The position numbers and the translations under genes are program-made. From Streptomyces camelliae (GTDB lineage Bacteria > Actinomycetota > Actinomycetes > Streptomycetales > Streptomycetaceae), in contig NZ_CP115300.1 in NCBI RefSeq assembly GCF_027625935.1, forward strand, positions 2,542,001 to 2,606,000: a DNA stretch of 64,000 nt, in the 5' to 3' direction. Positions 8,071 through 16,956 of the stretch are shown here, piece after piece; the stretch's first letter is position 1, and every line of letters starts with the position of its first letter. Under the pieces are notes generated by a model that saw only the letters and a list, made by a program, of their open reading frames with translations, was not told where the DNA came from and ran no database searches.

Positions 8071-9069
8071 ATGTCGAAGGTGTTCCCCCGGCTCGGCAGG
8101 CGCCGGGCGCTGCCGGTCGCGGCCGCCGGAGCGGTGGTGCTCGGGCTGCTGCTGTGGTGGTTGCTGCCCTTGGGCGAGAAGCCGCCGAGCGGCACGATCG
8201 TCTTCAGCACGGGCACCGCCTCGGGGGTCTACCAGGAGTACGGCGAGCGGCTGCGCAGCGAGCTGGCCAAGGACATGCCCGGGCTGAAGGTGAAGCTGCT
8301 CAACAGTGCCGGTTCGCAGGAGAACGTGCAGCGGGTCGCGACCGGCAAGGCCGACTTCACCATCGCGGCGGCGGACGCCGTGGAGAGGTACGAGCTGGAG
8401 CACGGCAGCGGCGCCGGGCGGCTGCGCGGGGTGGCCCGGCTCTACGACGACTACGCGCATCTCATCGTGCGGAGCGGCTCGGACATCAGGAGCGTGGCGG
8501 ACCTGCGGCACAAGCGGGTGGCGACCGGGCTGCCCGACTCCGGGGTACGGCTGATCGCCGACCGCGTGCTCAGGGCCGCCGGCATCGACCCGCACAAGGA
8601 CGTCACCCCGGTCGCGGACGGCATCGACACCGGGCCCGAGCAGCTGCAGGAGAACAAGATCGACGCGTTCTTCTGGTCGGGCGGGCTGCCCACCAAGGGG
8701 CTGATGCCGCTGGCGCGGAAGTCCGCCTTCACGTTCGTGCCGATCGACAGCGACCTCGTCGCCAAGCTGCACAGCGCGGGCCAGGAGACCCGTTACTACC
8801 GGGCCACCAACATCCCCGAGTCGGCGTATCCGGCCGTACAGCACGGCACCGAGGTGCCGACGATCGCGGTCTCCAACATCCTGATGACCCGCACGGACGT
8901 GGACCCCCGGCTCACCGAGTGGGTGACCCGCACGGTGATCAAGAGCCGCGACGGCATCGGCGCCCACGTCCACTCCGCCCAACTGGTGGACCTGCGCACC
9001 GCGATCTACACCGACCCACTGCCCCTGCAGGAGGGCGCCCGCCGCTATTACCGCTCGGTGAAGCCGTAG
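8071..9069 (+). CDS. TAXI-family substrate-binding protein
   Basis: 332 residues. A basic N-terminus and one hydrophobic helix (about 12-30) anchor or export it. The rest is a periplasmic-type binding fold with the TAXI signature IVFSTGTASGVYQEYG near the start and IAAADAVERY, as in TRAP-associated extracytoplasmic immunogenic proteins. TAXI proteins normally pass C4-dicarboxylates, glutamate or similar acids to a TRAP permease. No TRAP permease gene is in the window. It ends convergent with gluK and may instead work as an accessory ligand receptor, which is inference. Confidence 0.82.
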   Translation: MSKVFPRLGRRRALPVAAAGAVVLGLLLWWLLPLGEKPPSGTIVFSTGTASGVYQEYGERLRSELAKDMPGLKVKLLNSAGSQENVQRVATGKADFTIAAADAVERYELEHGSGAGRLRGVARLYDDYAHLIVRSGSDIRSVADLRHKRVATGLPDSGVRLIADRVLRAAGIDPHKDVTPVADGIDTGPEQLQENKIDAFFWSGGLPTKGLMPLARKSAFTFVPIDSDLVAKLHSAGQETRYYRATNIPESAYPAVQHGTEVPTIAVSNILMTRTDVDPRLTEWVTRTVIKSRDGIGAHVHSAQLVDLRTAIYTDPLPLQEGARRYYRSVKP

Positions 9070-9093
9070 CCGCCGGGCGGACGGGATCCTGTC

Positions 9094-9109
9094 GGGTCCG
9101 GCCGGACCC
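9094..9109. terminator. Palindrome between convergent TAXI and gluK genes, possible terminator
   Basis: A perfect 16-base palindrome (GGGTCCGGCCGGACCC) lies 25 bases after the TAXI stop. It could form a short cruciform or terminator serving the + strand. It is 110 bases from the gluK stop, and no other candidate was seen in 9070-9222. Confidence 0.4.
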
Positions 9110-9222
9110 GCCCGGTCAGGGCGGCCATCAGCCGCCGGTCCCCGCTGCCACGGCCTATGCGGGAACGCTCCCCACCCGGCCGAGCCACCCTCGGCGCCTG
9201 GACCCCGCTTCCCCGCCGCCTC

Positions 9223-10626
9223 TCACCTCTCCCCGTACCGCGGCACCGTCACCGTCACCCGCAGCCCGCCCGGCTCATGGTGGCCGTAATCGATCGACCC
9301 GCCGCCTGCCGCGAGCAACGCGCGCGTGATGGACAGGCCGAGGCCCGAGCCCTTGATGTTCTGGTGGCGGCCGCTGCGCCAGAAGCGGTCGCCCACACGG
9401 GCGAGTTCCTCGTCGGTCAGGCCGGGGCCGGTGTCGGTCACCACGACCGTGGAGGTGTCACCGTCGGCGGCCACGGTGACCGCCACCGTGCCGCCCTCGG
9501 GGGTGAACTTCACGGCGTTGTCGATCACCGCGTCCAGGGCGCTGGACAGGGTGATCGGGTCGGCCCAGGCCGTCGTGGGCGGGCAGTCACCCGTCAGCCT
9601 GACGCCCTTGGCATCGGCGGCCGGGGCCCAGGCCGCCACCCGCTCCTCGGCCAGCGCCCCGACGTCGGTCACGCTCAGGTCCGCCTCGGCGTGCTCGGCC
9701 AGCGCCAGGTCGAGCAGGTCGTCCAGGACCTGGGCGAGGCGCTTGCCCTCGGTGCGGACGGAGGCGATCTCCTCGTTGCCCTCGGGGAGTTCGAGGGCGA
9801 GCAGCTCGATGCGCAGCAGCAGCGCCGAGAGCGGGTTGCGCAGCTGGTGCGAGGCGTCGGCGACGAAGGCGCGCTGCTGCTCCAGCACGTTCTCGACGTT
9901 GTCCGCCATCTCGTTGAACGACCGGGCCAGCCGTCTGAGTTCCGGCGGCCCGCCGGCCGCCGCGACCCGGGACTTCAGCCGCCCGGTGGCGATGTCGTGC
10001 GTGGTGGCGTCCAGCACCCGCACCGGCCTGAGCACCCAGCCGGTCAGCCGCAGCGCGGCCCCCACGGCCAGCAGCATGGCCGCGCTCTCACCGGCCCCGA
10101 TGAGCAGCCAGCTGTGCAGGGTCCGGGAGCGCATCTGCCCGGTGGGCGAGTCGGTGACCACGACCGCGACGACGTCCCCGTCCCGGATCACCGGCGAGGC
10201 GACGATCAGCCGGCTGCGCTGCCAGGGCCACACCTGCCGCGGGTCATGGCTGCGCCGGCTGAGCAGCGCCTCGTCGAACGCCTCCCGGACTTCCCCCGCC
10301 TGCGGTACGAACCAGTCGTCGGGGGCGTTGGCCATCCCCGAGCCGTTGCGGTAGAAGACGCCCGCGCGGATGCCGTAGACGCCGTAGTAGCTGTCGAGTT
10401 CGCTGCGCAGGGCCTCCAGCCGCTCGTCGATGCCCGTACGGCGGGAACCGCTGGGGCTGTCGGTGACGAACTGGGCGAGTGCGGCGAAGCGTGCCGTGTC
10501 GTCGATCCGGTCGACGACGACCTTCTGCTGCTGGGCGGCGGCCACGCTGACGGCGAGCGGGACGCCGAGGGCGAGGAGGACGGCCGCCATCAGGACGAAG
10601 AGCAGCGGCAGCAGACGTGTGCGCAC
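9223..10626 (-). CDS. gluK: Sensor histidine kinase GluK (glutamate sensing)
   Basis: 467 residues. Helix 1 (about 5-30), an extracytoplasmic sensor of about 130 residues, helix 2 (about 170-195), a HAMP linker (WVLRPVRVLDATTHDIATGRL), then HisKA with phospho-acceptor His260 in ADASHQLRNPLSALL, and an HATPase domain with N, G1 (VVTDTGPGL) and G2 (GSGLGLSI) boxes. GTG 10626 is the start. Nine bases separate it from the response regulator stop. The locus order (kinase and regulator divergent from four glutamate ABC genes) matches the GluR-GluK system described in S. coelicolor, which switches on glutamate uptake. The assignment rests on that context plus domains. Confidence 0.85.
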   Translation of the reverse strand: MRTRLLPLLFVLMAAVLLALGVPLAVSVAAAQQQKVVVDRIDDTARFAALAQFVTDSPSGSRRTGIDERLEALRSELDSYYGVYGIRAGVFYRNGSGMANAPDDWFVPQAGEVREAFDEALLSRRSHDPRQVWPWQRSRLIVASPVIRDGDVVAVVVTDSPTGQMRSRTLHSWLLIGAGESAAMLLAVGAALRLTGWVLRPVRVLDATTHDIATGRLKSRVAAAGGPPELRRLARSFNEMADNVENVLEQQRAFVADASHQLRNPLSALLLRIELLALELPEGNEEIASVRTEGKRLAQVLDDLLDLALAEHAEADLSVTDVGALAEERVAAWAPAADAKGVRLTGDCPPTTAWADPITLSSALDAVIDNAVKFTPEGGTVAVTVAADGDTSTVVVTDTGPGLTDEELARVGDRFWRSGRHQNIKGSGLGLSITRALLAAGGGSIDYGHHEPGGLRVTVTVPRYGER

Positions 10627-10635
10627 CCGGCCCCG

Positions 10636-11322
10636 CTAGGCGGCCGGTGCGACGAGCCGGTAGCCGACGCCGCGTACGGTCTCGATCAGCGCGGGCATGC
10701 GCAGCTTGGCGCGCAGCGAGGCGACGTGCACCTCCAGGGTGCGGCCGGTGCCCTCCCAACTGGTGCGCCAGACCTCGCTGATGATCTGCTCCCGCCGGAA
10801 GACGACGCCCGGGCGCTGCGCGAGCAGGGCGAGCAGGTCGAACTCCTTGCGGGTCAGCTGGACGGTCGTACCGTCCACGGTGACCTGGCGGGTGGGCAGC
10901 TCGATGCGGACCGGGCCGAGCAGCAGCGAGGTGTCGCCGCCGGAGCCCGCGTCCTCGTGGGCGGTGCGCCGGCTGACGGCGTGGATCCGGGCGAGCAGTT
11001 CCCCGGTGTCGTACGGCTTCACGACGTAGTCGTCGGCGCCCAGGTTGAGCCCGTGGATGCGGGAGCGCACGTCGGAGCGCGCGGTGACCATGATCACCGG
11101 GGTGCTGGTGCGTTTGCGGATCTTGCCGCAGACCTCGTAACCGTCCTGGTCGGGCAGGCCCAGGTCGAGCAGGACGACGCCGAAACCGTCGTGCTCGGGA
11201 ACGAGCGCCTGGAGGGCCTCCTCGCCGCTACGCGCGTGCGTGACGTCGAATCCGTGCCGGGCGAGTACGGCGGACAGGGCCGCGGCGACGTGGTTGTCGT
11301 CCTCGACGAGCAGCAGTCTCAA
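10636..11322 (-). CDS. gluR: OmpR-type response regulator GluR
   Basis: 228 residues from TTG 11322, chosen because GGAGGGGG sits just upstream and the protein then begins LRLLLVEDD, the exact start of a receiver domain. Phospho-acceptor Asp53 lies in VVLLDLGLPD. The switch Thr/Lys are in VTARSD and VVKPYD. The C-terminal winged helix has QLTRKEFDLLALLAQ and LEVHVASLRAKL. Phosphorylated GluR is expected to bind tandem repeats upstream of gluA and activate uptake. A candidate box with an 11-base period lies at 11529-11546. Confidence 0.85.
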   Translation of the reverse strand: MRLLLVEDDNHVAAALSAVLARHGFDVTHARSGEEALQALVPEHDGFGVVLLDLGLPDQDGYEVCGKIRKRTSTPVIMVTARSDVRSRIHGLNLGADDYVVKPYDTGELLARIHAVSRRTAHEDAGSGGDTSLLLGPVRIELPTRQVTVDGTTVQLTRKEFDLLALLAQRPGVVFRREQIISEVWRTSWEGTGRTLEVHVASLRAKLRMPALIETVRGVGYRLVAPAA

Positions 11323-11528
11323 CCCGGCCCCCTCCGGTTCAGCGGTCGTACGGTCTCGGTTTCCGTGCGTCTTGTAGCGCACGCGCGCGTGTGCACCATG
11401 GCAGTGACGCCGATGGAGAAGGACGGCGTCAAGAGGGTTCCGGTTGCCCGCCGCTTCCGTTATCCGGCCGATACGCACTGGCGTGACAAGTGCTACGACA
11501 CGTGTCCGCCTGCTACCGGATCGTGATG

Positions 11529-11579
11529 CTCAGATCTCCCTCAGATGTGATGACGCAGGTCACAGCCTCTCATTACTGT
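11529..11579 (+). promoter_or_regulatory. gluABCD promoter with direct-repeat GluR box
   Basis: CTCAGAT occurs at 11529-11535 and 11540-11546, 11 bases apart, so both copies face the same side of the helix. That is the usual layout for OmpR-family activators. Downstream is a -10 candidate TACTGT (11574-11579) with TGACGC 17 bases before it, placing the repeats around -40 to -57. The positions are seen; binding by GluR is inferred. No other element was noted in the 291-base divergent region. Confidence 0.55.
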
Positions 11580-11613
11580 CCTCCGAAACCGAGCAGGACG
11601 GAGCCCGAGAGCG

Positions 11614-12390
<777 letters not shown>

Positions 12391-12473
12391 CGGCAGCGTC
12401 GTCCGGCTCCCCGCGCCGTGGGTCGCCTTTTCCAACGGACCTCGTCCCTCACCATTTTCGAAGGATGTTCAGC

Positions 12474-13310
12474 ATGAAGCTCCGCAAGGTCACCGCCGCC
12501 TCGGCCGCCGTTCTCGCCCTCACGGTGGGCGCCACCGCGTGCGGCGGCGGCAAGAAGAACGACAGCGGTTCCTCCGGCGGCGGCAAGACCATCGCCATCG
12601 GCATCAAGTTCGACCAGCCGGGCCTCGGCCAGAAGACCCCGCAGGGCTACGCGGGCTTCGACGTCGACGTGGCCACCTATGTCGCCAAGAAGCTCGGTTA
12701 CAGCGCCGACCAGATCGAGTGGAAGGAGTCGAAGAGCGCCGACCGCGAGACCATGCTGCAGCGCGGCGACGTCGACTTCATCGCCGCCACCTACTCGATC
12801 ACCCCGAAGCGTCAGGCGAAGGTCGACTTCGCCGGCCCGTACCTGCTGGCCCACCAGGACGTGCTGGTGCGCGCGGACGACGACTCCATCAAGTCGCCGG
12901 CCGACCTCAACAACAAGAAGCTCTGCTCGGTGACCGGTTCGACCTCGGCGCAGAACGTGCACGACAAGCTGGCCCCCAAGGCGCAGCTCCAGCAGTACCC
13001 GACCTACTCCGCGTGCCTGACCGGTCTGCAGAGCAAGGCGATCGACGCCCTGACCACGGACGACTCGATCCTCGCCGGATACGCCTCCCAGGCCCAGTTC
13101 AAGGGCAAGTTCAAGCTCGGTGGCTTCAAGATGACGAACGAGAACTACGGCATCGGCGTCAAGAAGGGCAGCCCCCTCAAGGACAAGATCAACAAGGCTC
13201 TTGAGGAGATGGTCTCCGACGGTTCGTGGGAGGCGGCCGTGAAGAAGTACTTCGGCCCGGCCGACTACAAGAACGAGCCCGCCCCGAAGATCGGCGACAT
13301 CAAGAGCTGA
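12474..13310 (+). CDS. gluB: Glutamate-binding lipoprotein
   Basis: 278 residues from ATG 12474. An ATG nine bases earlier overlaps the ribosome site AAGGA and is unlikely. The N-terminus is a lipoprotein signal with Cys in GATACGGG. The mature protein is a family 3 solute-binding protein (IAIGIKFDQPGLG, YAGFDVDVATYVAKKLG, AATYSITPKRQAKVDFAGPY). It captures glutamate outside and delivers it to GluC/GluD. It lies 83 bases after gluA and 76 before gluC, with a hairpin in the second gap. Confidence 0.93.
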   Translation: MKLRKVTAASAAVLALTVGATACGGGKKNDSGSSGGGKTIAIGIKFDQPGLGQKTPQGYAGFDVDVATYVAKKLGYSADQIEWKESKSADRETMLQRGDVDFIAATYSITPKRQAKVDFAGPYLLAHQDVLVRADDDSIKSPADLNNKKLCSVTGSTSAQNVHDKLAPKAQLQQYPTYSACLTGLQSKAIDALTTDDSILAGYASQAQFKGKFKLGGFKMTNENYGIGVKKGSPLKDKINKALEEMVSDGSWEAAVKKYFGPADYKNEPAPKIGDIKS

Positions 13311-13322
13311 GGCAGGGCCCGG

Positions 13323-13354
13323 CCGGTGCGCCGCTCGCGACGGCGGCGCACCGG
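13323..13354 (+). terminator. Intercistronic hairpin between gluB and gluC
   Basis: A 12-base-pair stem (CCGGTGCGCCGC / GCGGCGCACCGG) with an 8-base loop, 12 bases after the gluB stop. It probably protects the gluAB mRNA end and partly terminates, keeping the binding protein in excess over the permeases. That role is common for binding-protein operons and is inferred here. Confidence 0.6.
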
Positions 13355-13386
13355 GGGCATCCCTACACGCGGAAGCGCGGGAGATC

Positions 13387-14052
13387 GTGTTCGACTTTCT
13401 TGACAAGTACGACGTGCTGGGCGCCTTCTGGACGACAGTGCAGCTCACGCTGCTGTCGGCCGTGGGCTCCCTGGTCTGGGGCACTCTGCTGGCCGCCATG
13501 CGGGTGGGCCCGGTGCCGCTGATGCGCGGTTTCGGCACCGCCTACGTGAACATCGTGCGGAACATCCCGCTCACGGTGATCATCCTCTTCGCCTCGCTCG
13601 GCCTGAGCAACACGCTGGGCGTCACCATGGGCTCGGACAAGGTCGACACGACCAACTTCCGGCTGGCCGTGCTGGGTCTGATCGTCTACACGTCGGCCTT
13701 CGTGTGCGAGGCGATCCGCGCCGGCATCAACACGGTGCCGGTCGGCCAGGCGGAGGCGGCCCGGGCCATCGGCCTGAGCTTCACCCAGGTGCTGGGCCTG
13801 GTCGTCCTTCCGCAGGCCTTCCGCGCGGCCGTCGGCCCGCTGGCCAACGTGCTGATCGCGTTGACGAAGAACACGACGGTGGCGGCCGCGATCGGCGTGG
13901 CGGAAGCGGCGCTCCTGATGAAGCAGATGGTGGAGAACGAGGCACAGCTGCTGGCGATCTCCGCGGTCATCGCCTTCGGGTTCTGCTGCCTGACGCTGCC
14001 GACCGGTCTGATCCTCGGCTGGGTGGGCAAGAAGGTGGCGGTGAAGCGATGA
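13387..14052 (+). CDS. gluC: Glutamate ABC transporter permease GluC
   Basis: 221 residues, GTG start at 13387. Five or so membrane helices and the HisM/GlnP-type EAA loop: EAIRAGINTVPVGQAEAARAIGLSFTQVLGLVVLPQA. It pairs with GluD to form the membrane channel. The last codons overlap the GluD start by ATGA, so the two subunits are probably made in equal amounts. Confidence 0.92.
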   Translation: MFDFLDKYDVLGAFWTTVQLTLLSAVGSLVWGTLLAAMRVGPVPLMRGFGTAYVNIVRNIPLTVIILFASLGLSNTLGVTMGSDKVDTTNFRLAVLGLIVYTSAFVCEAIRAGINTVPVGQAEAARAIGLSFTQVLGLVVLPQAFRAAVGPLANVLIALTKNTTVAAAIGVAEAALLMKQMVENEAQLLAISAVIAFGFCCLTLPTGLILGWVGKKVAVKR

Positions 14053-14942
14053 GTTCGGTCCTGTACGACGCCCAGGGGCCGCGCGCCAAGCGGCGCAACA
14101 TCCTCTACACGGCGGTCTTCCTGATCGCCCTGGCGGCCCTCGGGTGGTGGGTGTACACCTCCCTCGACGACAAGGGCCAGCTGGACTGGGCACTGTGGAA
14201 GCCGTTCTTCAGCGGCACCGAGGCCTACTCGACGTACATCTGGCCCGGGCTGCAGAACACGTTGAAGGCCGCCGCGCTGGCCATGGTCATCGCGCTGCCA
14301 CTGGGTGCCGTTCTCGGCATCGCCAGGCTCTCGGACCACGTGTGGGTGCGGATACCGGCGACGGTCGTGGTCGAGTTCTTCCGCGCGATCCCGGTGCTGG
14401 TCCTGATGATCTTCGGGATCGCGCTGTACAGCCAGTACACCAACGTCAGTTCCGACGACCGTCCGCTGTACGCGGTTGTCACCGGTCTGGTGCTGTACAA
14501 CGCGTCGGTGCTCGCGGAGATCGTCCGCGCGGGCATCCTCGCTCTGCCGAGGGGCCAGTCCGAGGCGGCCCTGGCGATCGGCCTGCGCAAGGGGCAGCTG
14601 ATGCGGCTCATCCTGCTGCCGCAGGCGGTCACCACGATGCTCCCGGCGATCGTCAGCCAGCTCGTCGTGATCGTGAAGGACACCGCGCTCGGCGGTGCGG
14701 TCCTCACCTTCCCCGAACTTCTCTCGTCGGCCAACACGATGAGCGGCTACTACGGTGCCAACGTCATCGCGTCCTTCACGGTGGTGGCCGTGATCTTCGT
14801 GATCATCAACTTCTCGCTCACCTCGTTCGCGAGCTGGCTGGAGGGCCGGCTGCGGCGGGGCAAGAAGTCGACCGGGGCGGTACTGGGGGCGCAGGACGTG
14901 GCGGACGTCGCGGGTACGGCGGCGACCGGCGCCGAGCGCTGA
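14049..14942 (+). CDS. gluD: Glutamate ABC transporter permease GluD
   Basis: 297 residues, starting at the ATGA overlap with gluC. One extra N-terminal helix precedes the BPD_transp core. The EAA loop reads EIVRAGILALPRGQSEAALAIGLRKGQLMRLILLPQA. The C-terminal tail is hydrophilic and Gly/Ala-rich. It completes the GluC-GluD channel. A perfect hairpin terminator ends the operon. Confidence 0.92.
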   Translation: MSSVLYDAQGPRAKRRNILYTAVFLIALAALGWWVYTSLDDKGQLDWALWKPFFSGTEAYSTYIWPGLQNTLKAAALAMVIALPLGAVLGIARLSDHVWVRIPATVVVEFFRAIPVLVLMIFGIALYSQYTNVSSDDRPLYAVVTGLVLYNASVLAEIVRAGILALPRGQSEAALAIGLRKGQLMRLILLPQAVTTMLPAIVSQLVVIVKDTALGGAVLTFPELLSSANTMSGYYGANVIASFTVVAVIFVIINFSLTSFASWLEGRLRRGKKSTGAVLGAQDVADVAGTAATGAER

Positions 14943-14968
14943 CACTCGTTCAAGCCCGAATGCATCAC

Positions 14969-15002
14969 CCGGAGGCAGTGGCATGATCGCCACTGCCTCC
15001 GG
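14969..15002 (+). terminator. Terminator of the gluABCD operon
   Basis: A perfect 14-base-pair stem (CCGGAGGCAGTGGC / GCCACTGCCTCCGG) with an ATGATC loop, 26 bases after the gluD stop. Confidence 0.85.
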
Positions 15003-15119
15003 TCGCTTGACGCAAACTCTGCCAATGGGTTGCATACGTTCTGTGATCGTGCACCCCGCTTCACCTTCTTGTTCACCGTCATCCGTCAAGGCACCGCTGC
15101 GGGCAGGGGGCGCCACGCC

Positions 15120-16724
15120 GTGGACCCGGTGATCGTCGTCGGAGCGGGGCCCGTCGGGCTCACGCTCGCCCTGGCGCTGGCCCGCCAGGAGGTGCCGTCC
15201 GTCGTGCTGGACGAGGGCCCCGGCAAGGACGAACCCCGCCCGGCGCGCACCGTCGTGCTGCGCGAGGACACGGCCGCCCTGCTGGAGCGGCTGACCGGGG
15301 TGGCGCTCGGTGACCACGGTGTGCGCTGGGCCGGATGGCGGTCCCTCAGGCGCAAGCAGGTGATGAGCGAGGTCGACTTCACCGATGCGGACCCCGCCGC
15401 CCCGCTGCACATCGCCCAGCACGTCCTCACCGCCGCCCTGCGCGCGGCCGTCGCCGACGAGCCGTTGGTGAGAATGGCCGTGGACAGCCGTCTGGACGCG
15501 ATCGAGCAGGACCGTTCCGGCATCACCGCGCACACCCGTGGCCCCAAGGGCACCTGGTGGCGCGGCAGTTACCTGGTCGGCTGCGACGGCCCCCGCTCCA
15601 CCGTGCGCAAACTCCTGGACATCCGCTTCCCGGGCCGTACGGCGGTGGAGCGGCACGCGGTCGCCGCGCTGCGCGCGGAACTTCCGTGGGAGGGCCGGGC
15701 GTTGCTCCATCGGATGCCGCCGTGGCGGCAGTCCGGGCCCTCGGCCGGGGAGGTCACCGCCCGCCCCCTCCCGGACGGCGTGTGGCGCCTGGACTGGCTG
15801 CTGCCGCCCGGCAAGGACCTGGTCACGCCCGAGATCCTGGTGACCCGGATCCGCGAGACCCTCGCGGGCTGGACCGACGGCACCACACCGCCGTACGACC
15901 TGCTGGACACCGGTGTCCACACGGTGCACCACCGGCTGGCGCGACGGTGGCGCGCGGGCCGGGTCTTCCTCGCCGGGGACGCGGCCCATCTGCTCGGCGC
16001 GCTCGGCACCCAGGGGCTCGACGAGGGTCTGCGGGACGCCGACAACCTCGCCTGGAAGCTGGCCCCGGCCTGGCACCACGGGCACCACGAGGCGCTGCTG
16101 GACAGCTATCAGACCGAGCGGCGCGCGGTGGTCGCCGCCCGGCTGCGCGCCGCCGACCAGGTGCTGCCGGTCTTGCGCGGCGGAGGCGGGCTGCGTCATA
16201 TCGTCCCGGGTGCAGCCCGTGGCCATGACGCGCTGCTCACCGACGGCCACCTGGGGCGTGGGCCGCTCGGCGCGCCGGGGGCGTACGCCGGCTCGCCGCT
16301 CGCGCCCCGCCATCTGGAGGGCGAGATCCCGGTCGACACCGCGCCCGGCGCGCCGGTCACCGACGTCCGGGTCACCGCGGAGGACGGTTCGTTCGTCCGG
16401 CTGCGCGACCGGCTCGGCCGGGGCGCCCTGCTCGTCGTCCTGATCGCGCCGGGCACCGGCGTGTGGGACCGCAAGCACTGGGTGTCCGCGGGTGTGATGC
16501 CCCGTCTGGCGGCCGCGGTGACCGCACTGCCGCACCGGGCCGAGCTGCTGGTCGCCGAGGAGTACCCAGGTGCGCCGGCGCACAGCGTGCTGCTCGTGCG
16601 CCCCGACGGCCACCTGGTCACGGCGCTGAGCGGAGTCCGCCCGGCCGACCTGTACGCGGCGGCCGAGGTGGCGGTGGGCGGCGCGGTGAAGGAGGAGGCG
16701 CAGGCCGCCTCCAGCGCGCGCTGA
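15120..16724 (+). CDS. FAD-dependent aromatic-type monooxygenase
   Basis: 534 residues from GTG 15120, chosen for the GCAGGGGGC ribosome site and because the protein then opens with the FAD motif VIVVGAGPVGLTLALALARQ. The DG motif (VGCDGPRSTVRKLL, about residue 155) and the GD motif (FLAGDAAHLLGALGTQGLDEGL, about 280) mark a group A flavin monooxygenase of the PheA/TfdB type. The C-terminal 130 residues resemble the thioredoxin-like domain of that group. It would hydroxylate an aromatic or polyketide substrate with NAD(P)H and O2. No pathway partner is adjacent, so the substrate is unknown. Confidence 0.82.
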   Translation: MDPVIVVGAGPVGLTLALALARQEVPSVVLDEGPGKDEPRPARTVVLREDTAALLERLTGVALGDHGVRWAGWRSLRRKQVMSEVDFTDADPAAPLHIAQHVLTAALRAAVADEPLVRMAVDSRLDAIEQDRSGITAHTRGPKGTWWRGSYLVGCDGPRSTVRKLLDIRFPGRTAVERHAVAALRAELPWEGRALLHRMPPWRQSGPSAGEVTARPLPDGVWRLDWLLPPGKDLVTPEILVTRIRETLAGWTDGTTPPYDLLDTGVHTVHHRLARRWRAGRVFLAGDAAHLLGALGTQGLDEGLRDADNLAWKLAPAWHHGHHEALLDSYQTERRAVVAARLRAADQVLPVLRGGGGLRHIVPGAARGHDALLTDGHLGRGPLGAPGAYAGSPLAPRHLEGEIPVDTAPGAPVTDVRVTAEDGSFVRLRDRLGRGALLVVLIAPGTGVWDRKHWVSAGVMPRLAAAVTALPHRAELLVAEEYPGAPAHSVLLVRPDGHLVTALSGVRPADLYAAAEVAVGGAVKEEAQAASSAR

Positions 16725-16765
16725 CCCGCACTCTGGTCACGCTCTGTCCGGATGGTGACGGTGAG

Positions 16766-16794
16766 TTGACCGGAGTGCACGCGCATGCTGTACT
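16766..16794 (+). promoter_or_regulatory. Promoter of the Cys-rich leader peptide
   Basis: TTGACC (16766-16771), a 17-base spacer and TGTACT (16789-16794). The ATG of the leader peptide is seven bases further on, so transcription should begin on the start codon itself. This is one of the closest matches to the vegetative consensus in the window. Confidence 0.72.
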
Positions 16795-16801
16795 CCGGAC
16801 C

Positions 16802-16888
16802 ATGACCGACACCTGCGTGCGCCTGTGGCGGAGGGTCCACATGGACCTCGTCCGCTACGCAGGCTGCGTGTGTCGTCCGTCCTGCTGA
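16802..16888 (+). CDS. Cysteine-rich leader peptide (putative attenuator)
   Basis: 28 residues, MTDTCVRLWRR then VHMDLVRYAGCVCRPSC, with four Cys (5, 22, 24, 28), three of them packed at the end. The H-x-DL-x-R core and terminal Cys cluster match the putative leader peptides found before sulfur genes in Streptomyces and other actinomycetes. There is no ribosome site, and the promoter places the RNA start on the ATG. Translation speed over the Cys codons likely reports cysteine or charged tRNA-Cys and tunes the downstream cysteine dioxygenase and rhodanese. In mycobacteria, Cys-rich leaderless ORFs act this way. Here it is inferred. No clear alternative hairpin was recognised between 16889 and 16956. 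Confidence 0.75.
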   Translation: MTDTCVRLWRRVHMDLVRYAGCVCRPSC

Positions 16889-16956
16889 ATTCGCACCCTC
16901 TGCCCTTTCCGGGCGCCGTCGCGCGCTCGTTTCCGCGAACTTCCAGGACGGTGTAC

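Noticed and set aside
12465..12467. ATG nine bases before the chosen gluB start
   Set aside because: It overlaps the AAGGA ribosome site. ATG 12474 has the normal spacing and starts a clean lipoprotein signal.
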